From NCBI RefSeq assembly GCF_047495875.1, contig NC_092485.1, positions 6,706,890-6,770,889 on the forward strand: a DNA stretch of 64,000 bases, given 5' to 3'. Numbering within the stretch: the stretch's first letter is position 1; the number at the start of each line of letters is the position of its first letter. This DNA is from Pithys albifrons albifrons. Taxonomy: Eukaryota > Chordata > Aves > Passeriformes > Thamnophilidae. Below, piece by piece: positions 1 to 55,423 of this stretch. The notes under the pieces were generated by a model, which saw nothing but the letters and a program-made list of their open reading frames with translations, was not told where the DNA came from and ran no database searches. Position numbers and translations under genes: made by a program.

Positions 1-430
1 GAGATCCTGAGGCTCAGGCACAGCCCCTGACACATTCTGGGGCACGTGCTGGGGGACAAGACGCACCCTAGAGTGTACCCCAACATTCATCCTGGGACAT
101 TGTGGAACATCCTGGGACACATCCAGGGGTGCACGGTGCAGCCCAGCACATCCTGACATGCATCCTGGGTGTGCAGGGCACATTGCAGGGCACACAGCAC
201 GTTACTGGGGGCACGGTGGGGGACAGAGTGAACCCCTGAGCACACAGCAGGGCACAGGTACACTGTGATGCACAGCCCAGGATCACAAGGTGTGTCACAG
301 TGCAGATGCTGGGGTACACATTCGGTATTTCGGCTTATCCCCAGGGTGCATCGTAGGGCATAGGGTGGAGGACACGGGCAAATCCAGAGAGAGCATTCCA
401 GGGACACAGGGCACACCCCCGGAGCCCGTT
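1..430. other. Intergenic DNA upstream of LHFPL5, degenerate repeat-like
   Basis: No gene is recognised here. The stretch is rich in loosely repeated motifs resembling CATCCTGGGACA and GGGCACA (for example around 90-125 and 160-200), so it looks like a decayed tandem array. Reading frames crossing it have biased composition (many Cys and Pro) and match no protein family I know. It borders the CpG-rich LHFPL5 promoter. Confidence 0.35.
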
Positions 431-1020
431 CCCGGGGCCCATCCCAGGACCGCACCCTGAACCGCCTCCTCCCGGTGCTCCCGGCTCCGGGGGCGGGGGT
501 CGTGCCGGCTCCTCCCGCTGCTCCCGGTTCGGTGGGGCTCGGGGCAGGTCTCGCCGCCGCCGCTGCCGCTCCCCGGGTTGGTGCAGCCGCCGCCGCCGCC
601 GGGCGGGGCCGCGCCGAGCGCGCCGGGAGCGGGGCCGGGGCCGGGGTCCCACCATGTCCAAGCTGCTGCCGGCGCAGGAGGCGGCCCGGATCTACCACAC
701 CAACTACGTGCGGAATGCGCGGGCCATGGGAGTGCTCTGGGCCCTCTTCACCCTCTGCTTCTCCATCCTGATGGTGGTGACCTTCATCCAGCCGTACTGG
801 ATCGGCGACAGCATCGACACGCCCCAGGCCGGCTACTTCGGCCTCTTCTCCTACTGCATCGGCAACGCGCTCACCGGGGAGCTCATCTGCAAGGGCAGCC
901 CTCTCGACTTCGGCACCATCCCCTCCAGTGCCTTCAAAACTGCCATGTTCTTCGTAGGCATATCCACCTTCCTCATCATTGGCTCCATCCTCTGCTTCAG
1001 CCTCTTCTTCTTCTGTAACG
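430..1020 (+). promoter_or_regulatory. LHFPL5: CpG island and promoter region of LHFPL5
   Basis: A sharp rise in G+C and CpG density begins near 430 and continues through the first coding exon. It includes GC-box-like GGGCGGGG stretches around 490 and 600 and a short CCG-repeat run near 585-600. The start codon at 654 sits in the context CCCACCATGT, a good vertebrate initiation context. No TATA box is evident. The exact transcription start cannot be placed from sequence alone. Confidence 0.6.
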
Positions 1021-3930
1021 CAGCCACCGTCTATAAGGTGTGTGCCTGGATGCAGCTCGCAGCAGGTGAGCAGAGCTGGGGCTATGCCAGGTGGGGCTGG
1101 GGGCTGCCCACGATGCGATCAGAGCTGCTTTTCCCTTTCTGCCCCCACTTCGACTCTGCTGGAAGGGGGGCTGGCCCGTAAAGAGACATCTGTTTTACCT
1201 TCATGCCATTTGCTATCCCTTACTGGTTACCAGGAGGGAGTTTGTAGTGAGTAGAGCCTGTCAGAGCAGCTGAGACACAGCAGACTCACTGCGTGTTGCG
1301 CGATGCGTTTCCCGGGTGGTGCTGCTGCAAAACCGCGTGGCAGCCCCGGCCCAACTTACCTGGGCGAGTTTCTCTCCAGCCGATGCTCCTGCTCAGCCCC
1401 ACCGTGGGCCTGTGGTTTCAGAGTGTCAGTTCGAGAGCACAAAAACCCCGCGGGGCTGTGGCATGGGGCTCCCTGCTGTGTGGTTAATCCAAAGAAATTA
1501 AGCAGGGAGGCAGTGGTAACATTTTTAGGGCTCCTTTAATAACTTCATGAGCTCAGGGAATGATGTATTAGGAAGATGGAACAGGAGGAGGCGACTGACC
1601 GTATGACTTGGTACCATCACACATATCCCCACTTCTCTGCTCATCACTGTGGATCTCCAGCCTTCCCCATCTCTCCCCCCATGCACTTGAGACACCTGGT
1701 AACCAGCTCCTGTGTTTGGTCAGGGCCTCAGCTGAAACCCAACCCAGCCCTTTGCTGATCCTGAATCATTTATGCCACAGCGCACACAGGGAAGGGACAG
1801 CCCAGCTGACACCCCGTGGGAGGTCCATCAGGGTTTCACCAGTTCCCAGCTATAAAGAAGCTCAAGCAAAGATTTAGATAAGAGGCTTGGGGCAGCTCAG
1901 CATCCTGGGGAGCTGAGCTGGAGCAGGGGAAGGCTTTGCTGTGGTATTTGGGGCTTTTACCTGTGTTTTTCTTGTTCTGGATGGGGGAAGAGAAACAAGT
2001 CACAGGTGGCTCTGGCCAGGTGAACAGGTGCTGCTGCATTTTAGGAATTATTTTACAAAGGGGGCAGGCTCAGAGAGGATCCATTTCCTGGCCTTTGCTG
2101 TGCACCTGGGTGCATTTTCACAAAAATTATTTCTTTTCAGCTTCCCTCATTCCTCTGTGCCTCTCCTCTCAGTTAGTTACAGGGAAAATTAATTAAATAC
2201 AGAATAAGCCAGCTGCTTTTTCATGAAGAGAAATCTTCCCTGCAGATGAAGGAAGCTGCCTGCTTGCCTTGCTGCTTGCTTGTCCCCAAGCTAAGGAAAA
2301 TGAAAACATCAGCAAAGGACAAGGCAACTGCCTCAAAAGTGTTTTCTGCTTTACTGAGCACCCAGTGACAGAGAAGAGGCAATGGTGTGGGGCAAGGTGC
2401 ATTTCACTGCTGCAAGAGGTTGCAAGATGTCCAGAGTGCCCACCATGGGGTTGTTTCTTGTGTGAGAGGAGTTGGGAACAGCCCCACATCTACACCAAAA
2501 CATGTAAAAGACCAGTTACTTCCATACTCTGCACCAAGATAACAATGGAGGATACAAAGGGCCTCTGTTAATCACGTCCCAAAGCCTTACAGATGAACTG
2601 ATCTCTTATTCCAATCCCAGTCACTCTTCTCGTCCAGTGAATACAGCAGTTTGTCTGAGCACGTGGGGGGTGAAAAAAAGCACTTCTAAGATTTTGGAGC
2701 ATGAGCTGCCCTTCAGCAGCCTGTCAGCACCGAGGCTGTTTCAACTCCTGTGGCAAAGCTGCAAAGGTGACATGCTGAAGGCCCTGTGGCCAGGCTGGAT
2801 CAGCTGTCGAGGTCACGGGTGCACTGAGAGCAGTTGCAGGAGGAGCTACTGTGTCGTGGCTGGGCTGAAACCACCACAGCTGAACAAGCAAAATTAATCT
2901 GCCTGCAAAGCTGCTGCTGACGGCGGCTCTACCTTAGCAAACTGTATGTTGAACTCAGCTACTTGCAGGGTGCTAGCAAGGTTCTCCATCTTGCACAGAC
3001 TAAACTCACTCCAGTTTTGCTCGGAGAAAACATTCCTTTGGAGTGATATGGCCAAGGATGCATAGAGAGGCAGGAGAGATGTTGCCTGGGCAATGCAGTG
3101 ATGGGAGATGCTGCTGCAGCACATCCTTGACTTGTGGGAGGGCAGCATGCTGTATCCTGCTCCTCCCTGGCTGAGGAACACAGCGGAGCCCATGGTGATG
3201 GACAACCACAGGGCCCCTTTAAGCCTGTGAGCCAGTCTCTAGTACCTTACCTGTTTGCAGCACTACATTTGCAGCCATGCTTCTCCACTTCCAGTATCAG
3301 CTCAGGAGACAACTCGTGGTCACTGTAACATGTCCCTCTTCCTGCAGCTGCTGGGCTGATGATCGGCTGCCTGATCTACCCTGACGGCTGGGACTCGAGC
3401 GAGGTGAAGCGCTTGTGTGGGGACAAGACAGACAAATACACACTGGGTGCCTGCACCGTGCGCTGGGCCTACATCCTCTGCATCATTGGCATCCTTGACG
3501 CTCTCATACTGTCCTTCCTGGCCTTTGTGCTGGGGAACCGGCAGGACAACCTCCTCCCATCCGATTTCAAAGTGGAAAATAAAGGTAAAGGCAGTTAGGG
3601 CTGAGCTCTGGGGCCCGGTGCTGCCGCAGTGTTTCAACTACACAGCTTGTTGCTATGCTTTGGGAGGATGGTGGTTTCCTCCCTGGCACAGTCATCACAC
3701 TGCTTCGTAGTGATGGCAAGCCAGCACCAGGCAGAAAATTGATGGAGAACAAGGCAGGAGCCCAAACTGACCCATACTACCTTTCACAGGCCTGGGGCTT
3801 TCTCCTGTTTGAATTGTTTTATCCCTTTCAGAAAACAAACCTGCAAAACACACACGTACTTTTAGTTTTATACCACACTCCATTAACACTGCAATTATCT
3901 TTTTGTTTTACAGAAGAGGGAAATGACTGA
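654..3930 (+). CDS. LHFPL5: LHFPL tetraspan subfamily member 5 (TMHS), 3 coding exons, 221 aa
   Basis: Coding exons are 654-1065, 3348-3584 and 3914-3930. They total 666 nt with TGA at 3928-3930, and both junctions split a codon after its first base. The start [10 protein letters not shown], followed by [11 protein letters not shown], is nearly the human start, and the length is 221 against 219 aa. Four hydrophobic helices are visible at about residues 24-46, 96-120, 127-148 and 177-200. The extracellular loop after helix 1 carries QPYWIGDS and Cys68/Cys79. Known role: LHFPL5 is an auxiliary subunit of the hair-cell mechanotransduction channel at stereocilia tips and binds protocadherin-15 and TMC1; loss causes deafness in mammals. 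The C-terminal tail (FKVENKEEGND) is the least conserved part and depends on a tiny 17-nt last coding exon, so it is the least certain. The gene converges on SRPK1. Confidence 0.96.
1066..3347 (+). other. LHFPL5: LHFPL5 intron 1
   Basis: This 2.3 kb intron begins GTGAGC after AGCAG and ends CCTGCAG. I see no further exon, RNA gene or clear interspersed repeat in it. Open frames inside it, such as the antisense one at 2894-3205, have no recognisable protein signature. Confidence 0.8.
3914..3930 (+). CDS. LHFPL5: LHFPL5 last coding exon (17 nt of coding sequence)
   Basis: After a 329-bp intron, the acceptor TTTTACAG is followed by codons completing EEGND and a TGA stop. Human LHFPL5 also ends in a short acidic tail containing EE, which supports this choice. 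If it were skipped, reading through the exon 2 donor at 3585 would give a different tail ending at the TAG near 3596. Confidence 0.8.
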
Positions 3931-5275
3931 CAGAGCTCATCACCATGAAAGTGATACCTGCAGACTTTCACTGTTTCTTCCCAGCATACATAATGTTGCT
4001 GTTGCATTCTGACTGCTCAACGATTAATGCTGGTTTCGGTGCTATAGTCACACTGGTTTTATTTGTGGCAAGAGGAAATAGTCTTTGCTTTGCCTCCCAA
4101 AACTGGGAAAACAGAAACCCTTATCAAATGACAAAAAAAAAAAACAAGCTTAGAATTTGAAGTCATACTCCATTTTGCAACAGCTGCCTTACTCTCTTTG
4201 TTCCCAGGGACACCCAGAACTCTTCTTCCATTAGCCTTTTTCTTTAATGTGACTTTTCTAGGAGGTTTAAACTTAAATACTGTGGATTTTCTACAACTGT
4301 TTTTTTCACCCATGGGGCTGCTCTTGGCTCACAGCTCTTGTGGAGTTTATTTGATGGGAAGAGCTCAAACTGGACATGTTTTTTTTTTCTGAGTCCATCA
4401 GCAAGAGGGGTCCTGGGCAAGAGGGGAAGGGATGGTGACTTGCCTTTTTTTGGGGGGGTGGGGGTGGTTGTACACCTTCTTTCAAGGAACTTACTTACAA
4501 ATTAAAACAAACAAACAAACAAACAGTGTTTTGGATTTTGTGCTAGTCTCTGCAAAAACCATGACACAGCCAGTGCCTAGCTGAGGCATGAATCAGTTTC
4601 CCACTCTGGGTAACAATAACCATATACAAGCTTTGGAAAAGGAAAGACCAAAACCCAATCTGCTGGGTTGCAGCAGGCCTGTAACAGCACCCTCAAACCA
4701 CAGCAGACGGTGCCAGTCAGCATCAACTCACTGCACCACTCCAGTAATGTGATTTAGCTCTCATCTCTCATCCCATGGAACACCCACCCATGGCAGCCTG
4801 TGGCACAGTCCATTGCTGCAGAAGATAAAGCAGGACATTATTATCCTGTCTGGCTCTTACCTGGTCAGAACTCAAAATTAGCTGGCACGATGGTTTTCAT
4901 TTCTACTTGCTGTAATTTGTTGGTTCCTGCAGCAGTCAATTCAGTTCTGACAAGTACCTTGCAATTTTATGTTTCCCCTCTAAAAAAGTGTCTGGGAAGG
5001 TTTTATAAAGATTCTTGGCTAGGGAAGACAGCAGAGATATGACAAAAGAAAAACAGAGTTGTCCTGCTATTTATTACCCTTCCCCCACCTTTTAAAACAG
5101 ATCCCAACACCAGCAACAAAATCTTCACCTACACCATCTCCCTGGGTCTCATTCTGGAAATCACAATTAAGTGCTCACTAGTGAAGCAAATTCCATCCAT
5201 GGGCCACTGACTCAGAAAAGAACAGACTTAGAAAGGGAATGTATGAAGACTAGGGCTCAGTTATTAAATAATCTG

Positions 5276-5281
5276 TTTATT
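5276..5281 (-). terminator. SRPK1: Candidate polyadenylation signal of SRPK1
   Basis: The plus strand reads TTTATT, which is AATAAA on the minus strand. Using it would give a 3' UTR of about 2.3 kb, similar in scale to the mammalian gene. A second minus-strand AATAAA lies at 5070-5075. The choice between them is a guess. Confidence 0.4.
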
Positions 5282-5324
5282 GTAGGGCTTTCACAAAAAA
5301 AAGACAAAGAACCCAAGTAGAAAG

Positions 5325-5330
5325 AATAAA
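5325..5330 (+). terminator. LHFPL5: Candidate polyadenylation signal of LHFPL5
   Basis: AATAAA lies in an A-rich context about 1.4 kb past the LHFPL5 stop. The alternative ATTAAA at 4501-4506 would give a shorter UTR that does not reach the SRPK1 signal. Confidence 0.3.
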
Positions 5331-7560
5331 AATGTATTTTGCTTCAGGTTTTAGACTGACACTGCAAGTACAAATCCTTTAGCGTGAGCACGTTATGGCA
5401 ATTTGGAAGTTTAACAAACCCCAGGTGAAGGAGCAGACAGTGCAAGACTGAATTGTGACAGCTGCTTCTGCAGGCATTCAGCTCACAAGCTGGCTCTAGC
5501 CTTGGCTATCCTCCTTCAGGCAAGGGTGGCAGAGGAAAGGGAAGAAAGGACAGGCAGGAGCTCTTAAGAGTCAAAGCTTGCAGACCCCTTCTAGGAAATG
5601 TTCCTTCATCAGCCAGTCCTCAAGTACACAGGACTGGGTGAGCTTTCAAGACCACAGGAGTTGTTTGCCCTGCCAGTGTATCTTCACAGTAAGTTGGAAT
5701 CCAGTACTGTCTGCAGTCCTCCTCTAACAGATACAGAAGAGACCCAGAACTGGAAAACTTCAGATGAAAGGAAAAAAAAGTCAAATCAGCAGTTTGAAGC
5801 CTTTTTGGTATGTTACCTGCCTTTCCTTTTGTATTATATGCATAGAGAACCTGATCTACTACTAAAGGAACATGCAGCATGATTTGCATAAATAAGCCCT
5901 GTGAGGCTCTGAACCAGATAAACTCTTTTCCAGTGGATTAAATGACGCAGTTTACCAATGAACAATCCTTACGAACCAGAATTTCCAAACACACACACAG
6001 AAGTGACACATAACAGTGATCTTGGCAGCTTTGGCAACATAATTGTCTTGGACAACATCTGGGTGGCTTCCAACAACTTCTATCCTCTGAAAGCCACCAC
6101 AAATCCAAAGGCTGGTTTGGTCCAGAGTAAGGAAGTGCCTCTGAAGTCTCAATGCTGCCAAATTTTGCTTAGAGAAGAGCAGGATGCACCGAATCTGTAA
6201 TAGGATGGGCAACTCTAGAAGAAGCCATCATAAAACTAGTAAATGCCACAGTGATTTAACTTTAATTAAAATTAACCCATTGACCTCATTATATCCACCC
6301 CTCCTCTGAGAAGTTTTCATAGAAGCCCCATAGAACATTTTTTACTTGGGGTAACTCTAGAACCAGCTTCTAACCCAGAATCTACATGGAAAAGCCAATT
6401 CTCTTGCACTTCTGCTAGCTCTTCTTGTGCTAATGGCCCACAAAATAAAAGGCAGTCCCATGCTGGGAAGTTATTTCTGAAGGCCTGCACCTGAAGCAAA
6501 TTAAGAGAAATGTTTACACTGAGACTTCAAGTGTTAATTTTGAAAGTCCAGGGCTATGGCATGGCTGTGATACAGGCGCTGCAACCCTTTCCCAAGGAAA
6601 AAAGTGAATGGTCAAAAATTAAAAGTCAGAGTAGGCTGCATCCATGAAAACCAGCCTCTCACAAATACAGCAACCAGCTCAAGCAAGGCAAAATGTGCCC
6701 GGTAAGGGATAAGAAAATCCCCCAAACTTACAGCTTGATATAATGTTAAGAGTTGCCTGCAACAAGGCTCTCACTTTGCAGACCAAGGGGTGAACCCATC
6801 TGTGTGCTGAAGATTGTGCGTTGAGTCAGTTCCAGCTTTTGCATTTTCCTTGCCTTTTAGTCACAGGCATTGAAGTAGAAAACATCAAGTTCAGAAACTA
6901 TTCTGACTATCGAGGGCACAAGTAAGGAAAAAGTAAAGAGACAGGGCACTTTGGAGGAAGAAATAAAGGACACTAAAACCTAGGTTTAAAAAAGTCAAAA
7001 GCAGCTAGAACTAAATAAAAGTTTGTGACTGGAAAGCAAAGAATACAATAGACACCTAGAAAGTGATGGAGGATTTCAATGTCTTTGCTCTACAATAATT
7101 GGCACCACCTGCTACTTCTCACTCCATCACTAGCTACTGGATGAACAGTGGGAAATTTACTCCTGAGTCAGTGAGATCTTTGCATGGCCCTCATGAAGAA
7201 AGGAGTTGAAATCTAGCTAAGGGAGCACATCTGAGCATGGGTGAGCTCACATCTGTAACACACAGTGCCTAACAGTGAGGAGACTGAGGGAAAGTTTCAT
7301 ATTCTAGTCAATTAGTCTTTGGTGAAGCCCAATCAAGGCAAAACACCGATGACATCCACTGGCTGAGAAAAGTCCCCATTAAGTCACACAAGCAAATTCA
7401 GCAGAACATGTTAAATTTATCTAAAATCTTGGAAGCCTTGAAGAAAAAGCTTCACACTGCAAGTGAATAAGGAGAACAGTGGATCTGTGAAGGGGCAGCT
7501 GGGTTTGTGTAGGCTATGCTGTAAACCAGAGTGTAATGCTATGGCACTGCACTGAAGCTT

Positions 7561-30000
<22,440 letters not shown>

Positions 30001-30152
30001 GGCCGCCACCGCCGGCGGCCCCGGGCGCCTGCGCCGCGCCCGGCCCTGCCCCGGCCCCTGCGCCCGCCCCTGAACCGGCCGGCCCACCGGGCTGGGCACG
30101 CGCGCTCGGTGGCCTCGAGCGGGCGGAGCCGGAACCGGGGCCGGTACCGCCC

Positions 30153-30167
30153 CCTGAGCCTGAGCCT

Positions 30168-30206
<39 letters not shown>
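30153..30206. repeat. Hexamer microsatellite (CCTGAG/CCCGAG)9
   Basis: Nine direct hexamers are visible: three CCTGAG followed by six CCCGAG. They lie just upstream of the SRPK1 start codon, in its promoter or 5' UTR. Confidence 0.9.
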
Positions 30207-30208
<2 letters not shown>

Positions 30209-30360
30209 TGTGCCCGCCCCGCGCGCTCTCGGCGGCTCCGGCAGTGGCGCTCGAGAGCGGCCCGGCGGGCAAAGGCCGCGAGTGCCGCCTGTCCCCGCGC
30301 GTGTCGCGTCCCGAGCTCCGCTTGGCGCTCCCGCGCCCGCCGCTCCTCTGCGCACGAAGA

Positions 30361-33300
30361 TTTGCGCCCTGAAGCGCTGCGTGAAATGGTGCGTCCCTAG
30401 CGGAATGTAGTGCCTGTTAGAGATTCTTAATATTAAATCATTTCTTTAATAACGACCATGGAAAAAACCTTTTCAGCTGCTGGCCCGTTCAGACTTTTTG
30501 CTGCATGCACTGAACAAATACCTGTGTTTAAGGTGGTTATATATTCGCCTTAGAACTTCTGTAGATTCTCCGATGTGCAGTTTTGCATTTTACTCCTGGA
30601 AACTGCTTGCAGCTCTGTTATAAGCACATGACATACTCTACCAGGTGTCTGTCGGGGGTTCTGGCCCCCTGTTCCTCTCAGGAAGCCACAGAGACAGTCA
30701 GTCATCAGCTGGGCCCAAAGCATGAGCGATGTCTGGTCTAGTTTTGAGTTCTGGGACATTTTAAGCATTCCCAAGAGCTGGGTCCTCTGGCATCAGATCA
30801 TGAATATTTTTAGGGAAAGGCAGGTATGCATGTATGCAATTTCGGAAGACAGAAAGATCCTTTTTATAATTCTAATTGTTGCTCTATCACTACAACCATC
30901 AGATGTTTAGGTCATCTGTCTGTTTTATGTGAGACACTCACACAAGGTTTTGTGATAACAGAGGGACAAATTTCAGCCTCTGCTAAATTACGGTGTTCAA
31001 GGTAAGATTGAGCTGAAAGACCTCAAGGTGTGATGGAGCCCCCCTCTGCTGGCAATGAACAGCAACGTCCTCCCTCAAAGAAGAAATTAACAGACCACAG
31101 AAACTATTATAGCTCAGTTTATAGGTAGCCTGTCTGTCATCCCATAGTTGTACAAAGTGACACATGCTGTTGGCTTTAGCAAGGTGTGTGCTTGCACCTG
31201 CCAAACTGCTCAGTTCCCTGGTCCCACTGGATGGATTTGGAAAGCCCCAGTGAAGCACACATGCAGACTGGGATTGTATTCCCTCTAACAGTAGTTGCCA
31301 CCACAATCTGAATGAGGAGCCTTCCACAGAGGTCGGCTACAGAAACAAGATACTACTGAGCATCTTCCCTCTTGCCATGTTTCTTTCCTGCTTTTTTAAT
31401 TTGGGAATGGAAAACAGGGTAGCACCAGCACAGGGTTGCTGAGCCAGGCCTAAGCCAATATGCACTCATCTTTCCACAACCAGCTTGGCACCAATTTTTA
31501 GAGCAGGATAAATGTCCCCAGACTTTGCCCAGGTGTAAGTGGTTTATCTGGTCTTTCCTCCTCGCTTCCTGCGCCGTGTGATGCGCTGCCATGCACGGCC
31601 CCAAGAACTGCTTCTGCCATGCTCTGCATGACGCCTGAGCTTCCTCAGCTGCTCTGTATCTTCTGCAGCTATTTATGTACAAGAGTGGCATGTGACTAAA
31701 ACCACAACAGAGCTGGGCCTGGTTACATGCACACTGCACCATCATCAATGAAAATGTGCACGTCTGGGGACGTGTATCCTCTAATTCAGTGCAGTGGGGA
31801 GAGCAGCCTGGGGTTCTGCAGCATGCCCTGCTAGGAAAACATGGTTGGCATCCCACTAGCGGTAAAGAACATGAGAACCTTGTTGCACGCACAGAACTGT
31901 CATTTTTGCAACTATGTCAGATGGGAATGTCAGGCTGCCAACAAACACAAGATTACAGACAGGCCTTTAAACTCTGACTTCTGTGGTTTCTTAGAGGTAT
32001 AGGTGGAATACTTGGCTATAAAGTACATGCTTTGTACTTCACAGCCCATGTCCAGTGATCTGTGCTTGGCTAAACACAGAAGCCTTGTGTGTACGTGGGA
32101 GCAAAGTTATGGCACCACACAACTGTAAGGGAAAAAGATCAGGATTGACTGGATTTCCTCTCAGCAAGGTATTCGTTTGGCAGCACAAATACTGTAATTT
32201 GCATGCTAACATACTGACATCTAATTTGTCCCCTGGTGCTAAACTACAGAGTCATGGAGGTAGGAAGGGAAGATTGGAACCTTGCTGAACAAGACAAGAA
32301 AAAAGATTTCTTAAGTTTTCAGTGGAGACTTTTGATGATGCTAACAGCTAGGAATGCCATTTCATCTTAAGGCTACCATAGGAGAGGCAACAGAATCTGG
32401 AAATTAGGGCTATACTTTTCAGGGGTTTTACATTACTCGTTTTGAACAGAGCTGAGGGTAGCTTGGCGTGAAGCCACTGTCCAAAACAATGCAGGGAAGT
32501 ATATGTGGTCTGAGAACTACACAATGCCATTTGGGCTTTCACTTTTTCCTGTCTTTCAATACAAAAGGTTTGAGTGTTCCAGGATTCAGTTTTCTCTACA
32601 ATAAAAAACTCTACACAGTAACCTTCACTAAAATCCCTTACCACTGCAGTTTACACCTATCCCACCTCCCAAAACGCAACTGTTCCCTGTGTTACCTTAT
32701 GTAGTAAGTGGACTGAATCAGGACTTGACCTACATGATTTATTTCACATCTATGTTCTTGAATCAGAACTTCCAGTAGCTAAACTCTGACTAACCCCACT
32801 GCCCAGTGTTCCTTCTTTCCCTTTTTAATTCCCTGGCAATGTTGATGATTTCCTATGTACAACCCAAATATAAGTGACATCTGCCCAGGGCTTCTTGCAG
32901 CCTTGAACCGTGAACAGTGACTGGGGGGACTCACGCCAGTGAACGTTATAGAGCTGAGTCCCTTTCCATGATTTCATTGTCCAGGATGACCATGTGCTGG
33001 GCCAAGTGGATACAACACGGAGAACAGAGAAAACACGTGAGATAGAGAAGTGGAAAAGAAATGGGGAAAAGATTATGAGGAAGCAAGGCAGACATGCTTT
33101 TTAAACAATGAGTTAGGTGAAAAAATGAAAGAGATTTTCTTACTAAACATCAAGTGGAATTATAAAGTTTTCAATAATACTACCTATGACTTTATGGTGG
33201 GGTTATCACTAGGGTTGTAAGAGTGACTTAGCTATGGTAGTCTGTGTTAAACTGCTTAACAATGTACTTAAAATGTTTATGCATGAGTCAAATGAATCTG

Positions 33301-33700
33301 TGTATGAGACTAAATAAATGTTAGAATTACAGTGTGTTCGGGGTGTGATGGCGAGCAGTGCTTGCATCCATTGTACCCAGCACGCTGAAATTGCTTTTAT
33401 CGTATAATAAATTTTAATTAAAAACCTACGAGGTTGAGACTGTTTCTCACAGTATTGAGAAGTAGTTTATTCTTCAAGCACACAGAAGAAGGTCAGGACA
33501 CCGGGAAATCTGTGGAGGGAGAGCTCAGCTCTCGCTCTCGCTCCCGGCTTGATAGCCCTGGAAGCGAACAAAGTGTCCTTAGGAAGTTTACAAGAACAAC
33601 TAATACTGCCTTGCAAGGCTTCAGAAGCACCAGAGCTCCCCTGGGATACAGCCTGGCAGGCTGTTACTGCGCCTGCAGAAGTGCTGCCGTAGCTGCGGTT
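30361..33700. other. Intergenic DNA between SRPK1 and MAPK14
   Basis: The two genes are transcribed divergently. I find no exon with a recognisable protein signature on either strand. In the human map SLC26A8 lies in this interval, but no transporter-like or STAS-domain sequence is visible here. The 179-codon antisense frame at 31353-31892 relies on a GTG start and has a Cys-rich, non-protein-like composition. Confidence 0.65.
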
Positions 33701-33819
33701 TTTGATCTAGTAGCCTTGTTTACTTCCAGCCCAGCCGCGGGGACGCAGCGCAGAAGGGCCGAGCGGGCCCGGCGGCGGCAGGACCGGCCCGGCCCGGCGC
33801 GCCCCCGCCCCCGGGCCGC

Positions 33820-33829
33820 TCTCGCGAGA
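33820..33829. promoter_or_regulatory. CGCG element TCTCGCGAGA
   Basis: This is a perfect 10-bp palindrome. The motif is a known CpG-island promoter element bound by BANP when unmethylated. A near-perfect second copy lies 61 bp downstream at 33881-33890. Use in this promoter is inferred. Confidence 0.6.
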
Positions 33830-33900
33830 GCCCCCCGCGCGCGCTCCATATTGGGGCATCTGTGCCCTCGGCACCGGAGCTCTCGCGAGCGCGGCCGTGA

Positions 33901-55423
<21,523 letters not shown>

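Larger units (their letters stand above)
3931..7560. other. Convergent 3' UTR region of LHFPL5 (+) and SRPK1 (-)
   Basis: The two stop codons face each other across 3.6 kb. Candidate polyadenylation signals for LHFPL5 are ATTAAA at 4501-4506 and AATAAA at 5325-5330. For SRPK1 they are AATAAA on the minus strand at 5276-5281 and at 5070-5075. An (AAAC)n run occupies about 4503-4526, and a T/G homopolymer-rich patch lies near 4445-4470. No protein-coding gene or RNA gene is recognised here. UTR ends are inferred, not seen. Confidence 0.6.

Noticed and set aside
30001..30099. In-frame N-terminal extension of SRPK1 reading PSPVGRPVQGRAQ before MERK
   Set aside because: The apparent start at 30097-30099 is GTG, not ATG. 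The ATG at 29998-30000 has a strong context and gives the exact human N-terminus. The extension is an open frame caused by G+C content.
31353..31892. 179-codon antisense frame between SRPK1 and MAPK14, possible relic of a lost gene
   Set aside because: It starts at GTG, is Cys-, His- and Ser-rich, and shows no transmembrane pattern or known motif, so there is no support for an SLC26 relic.
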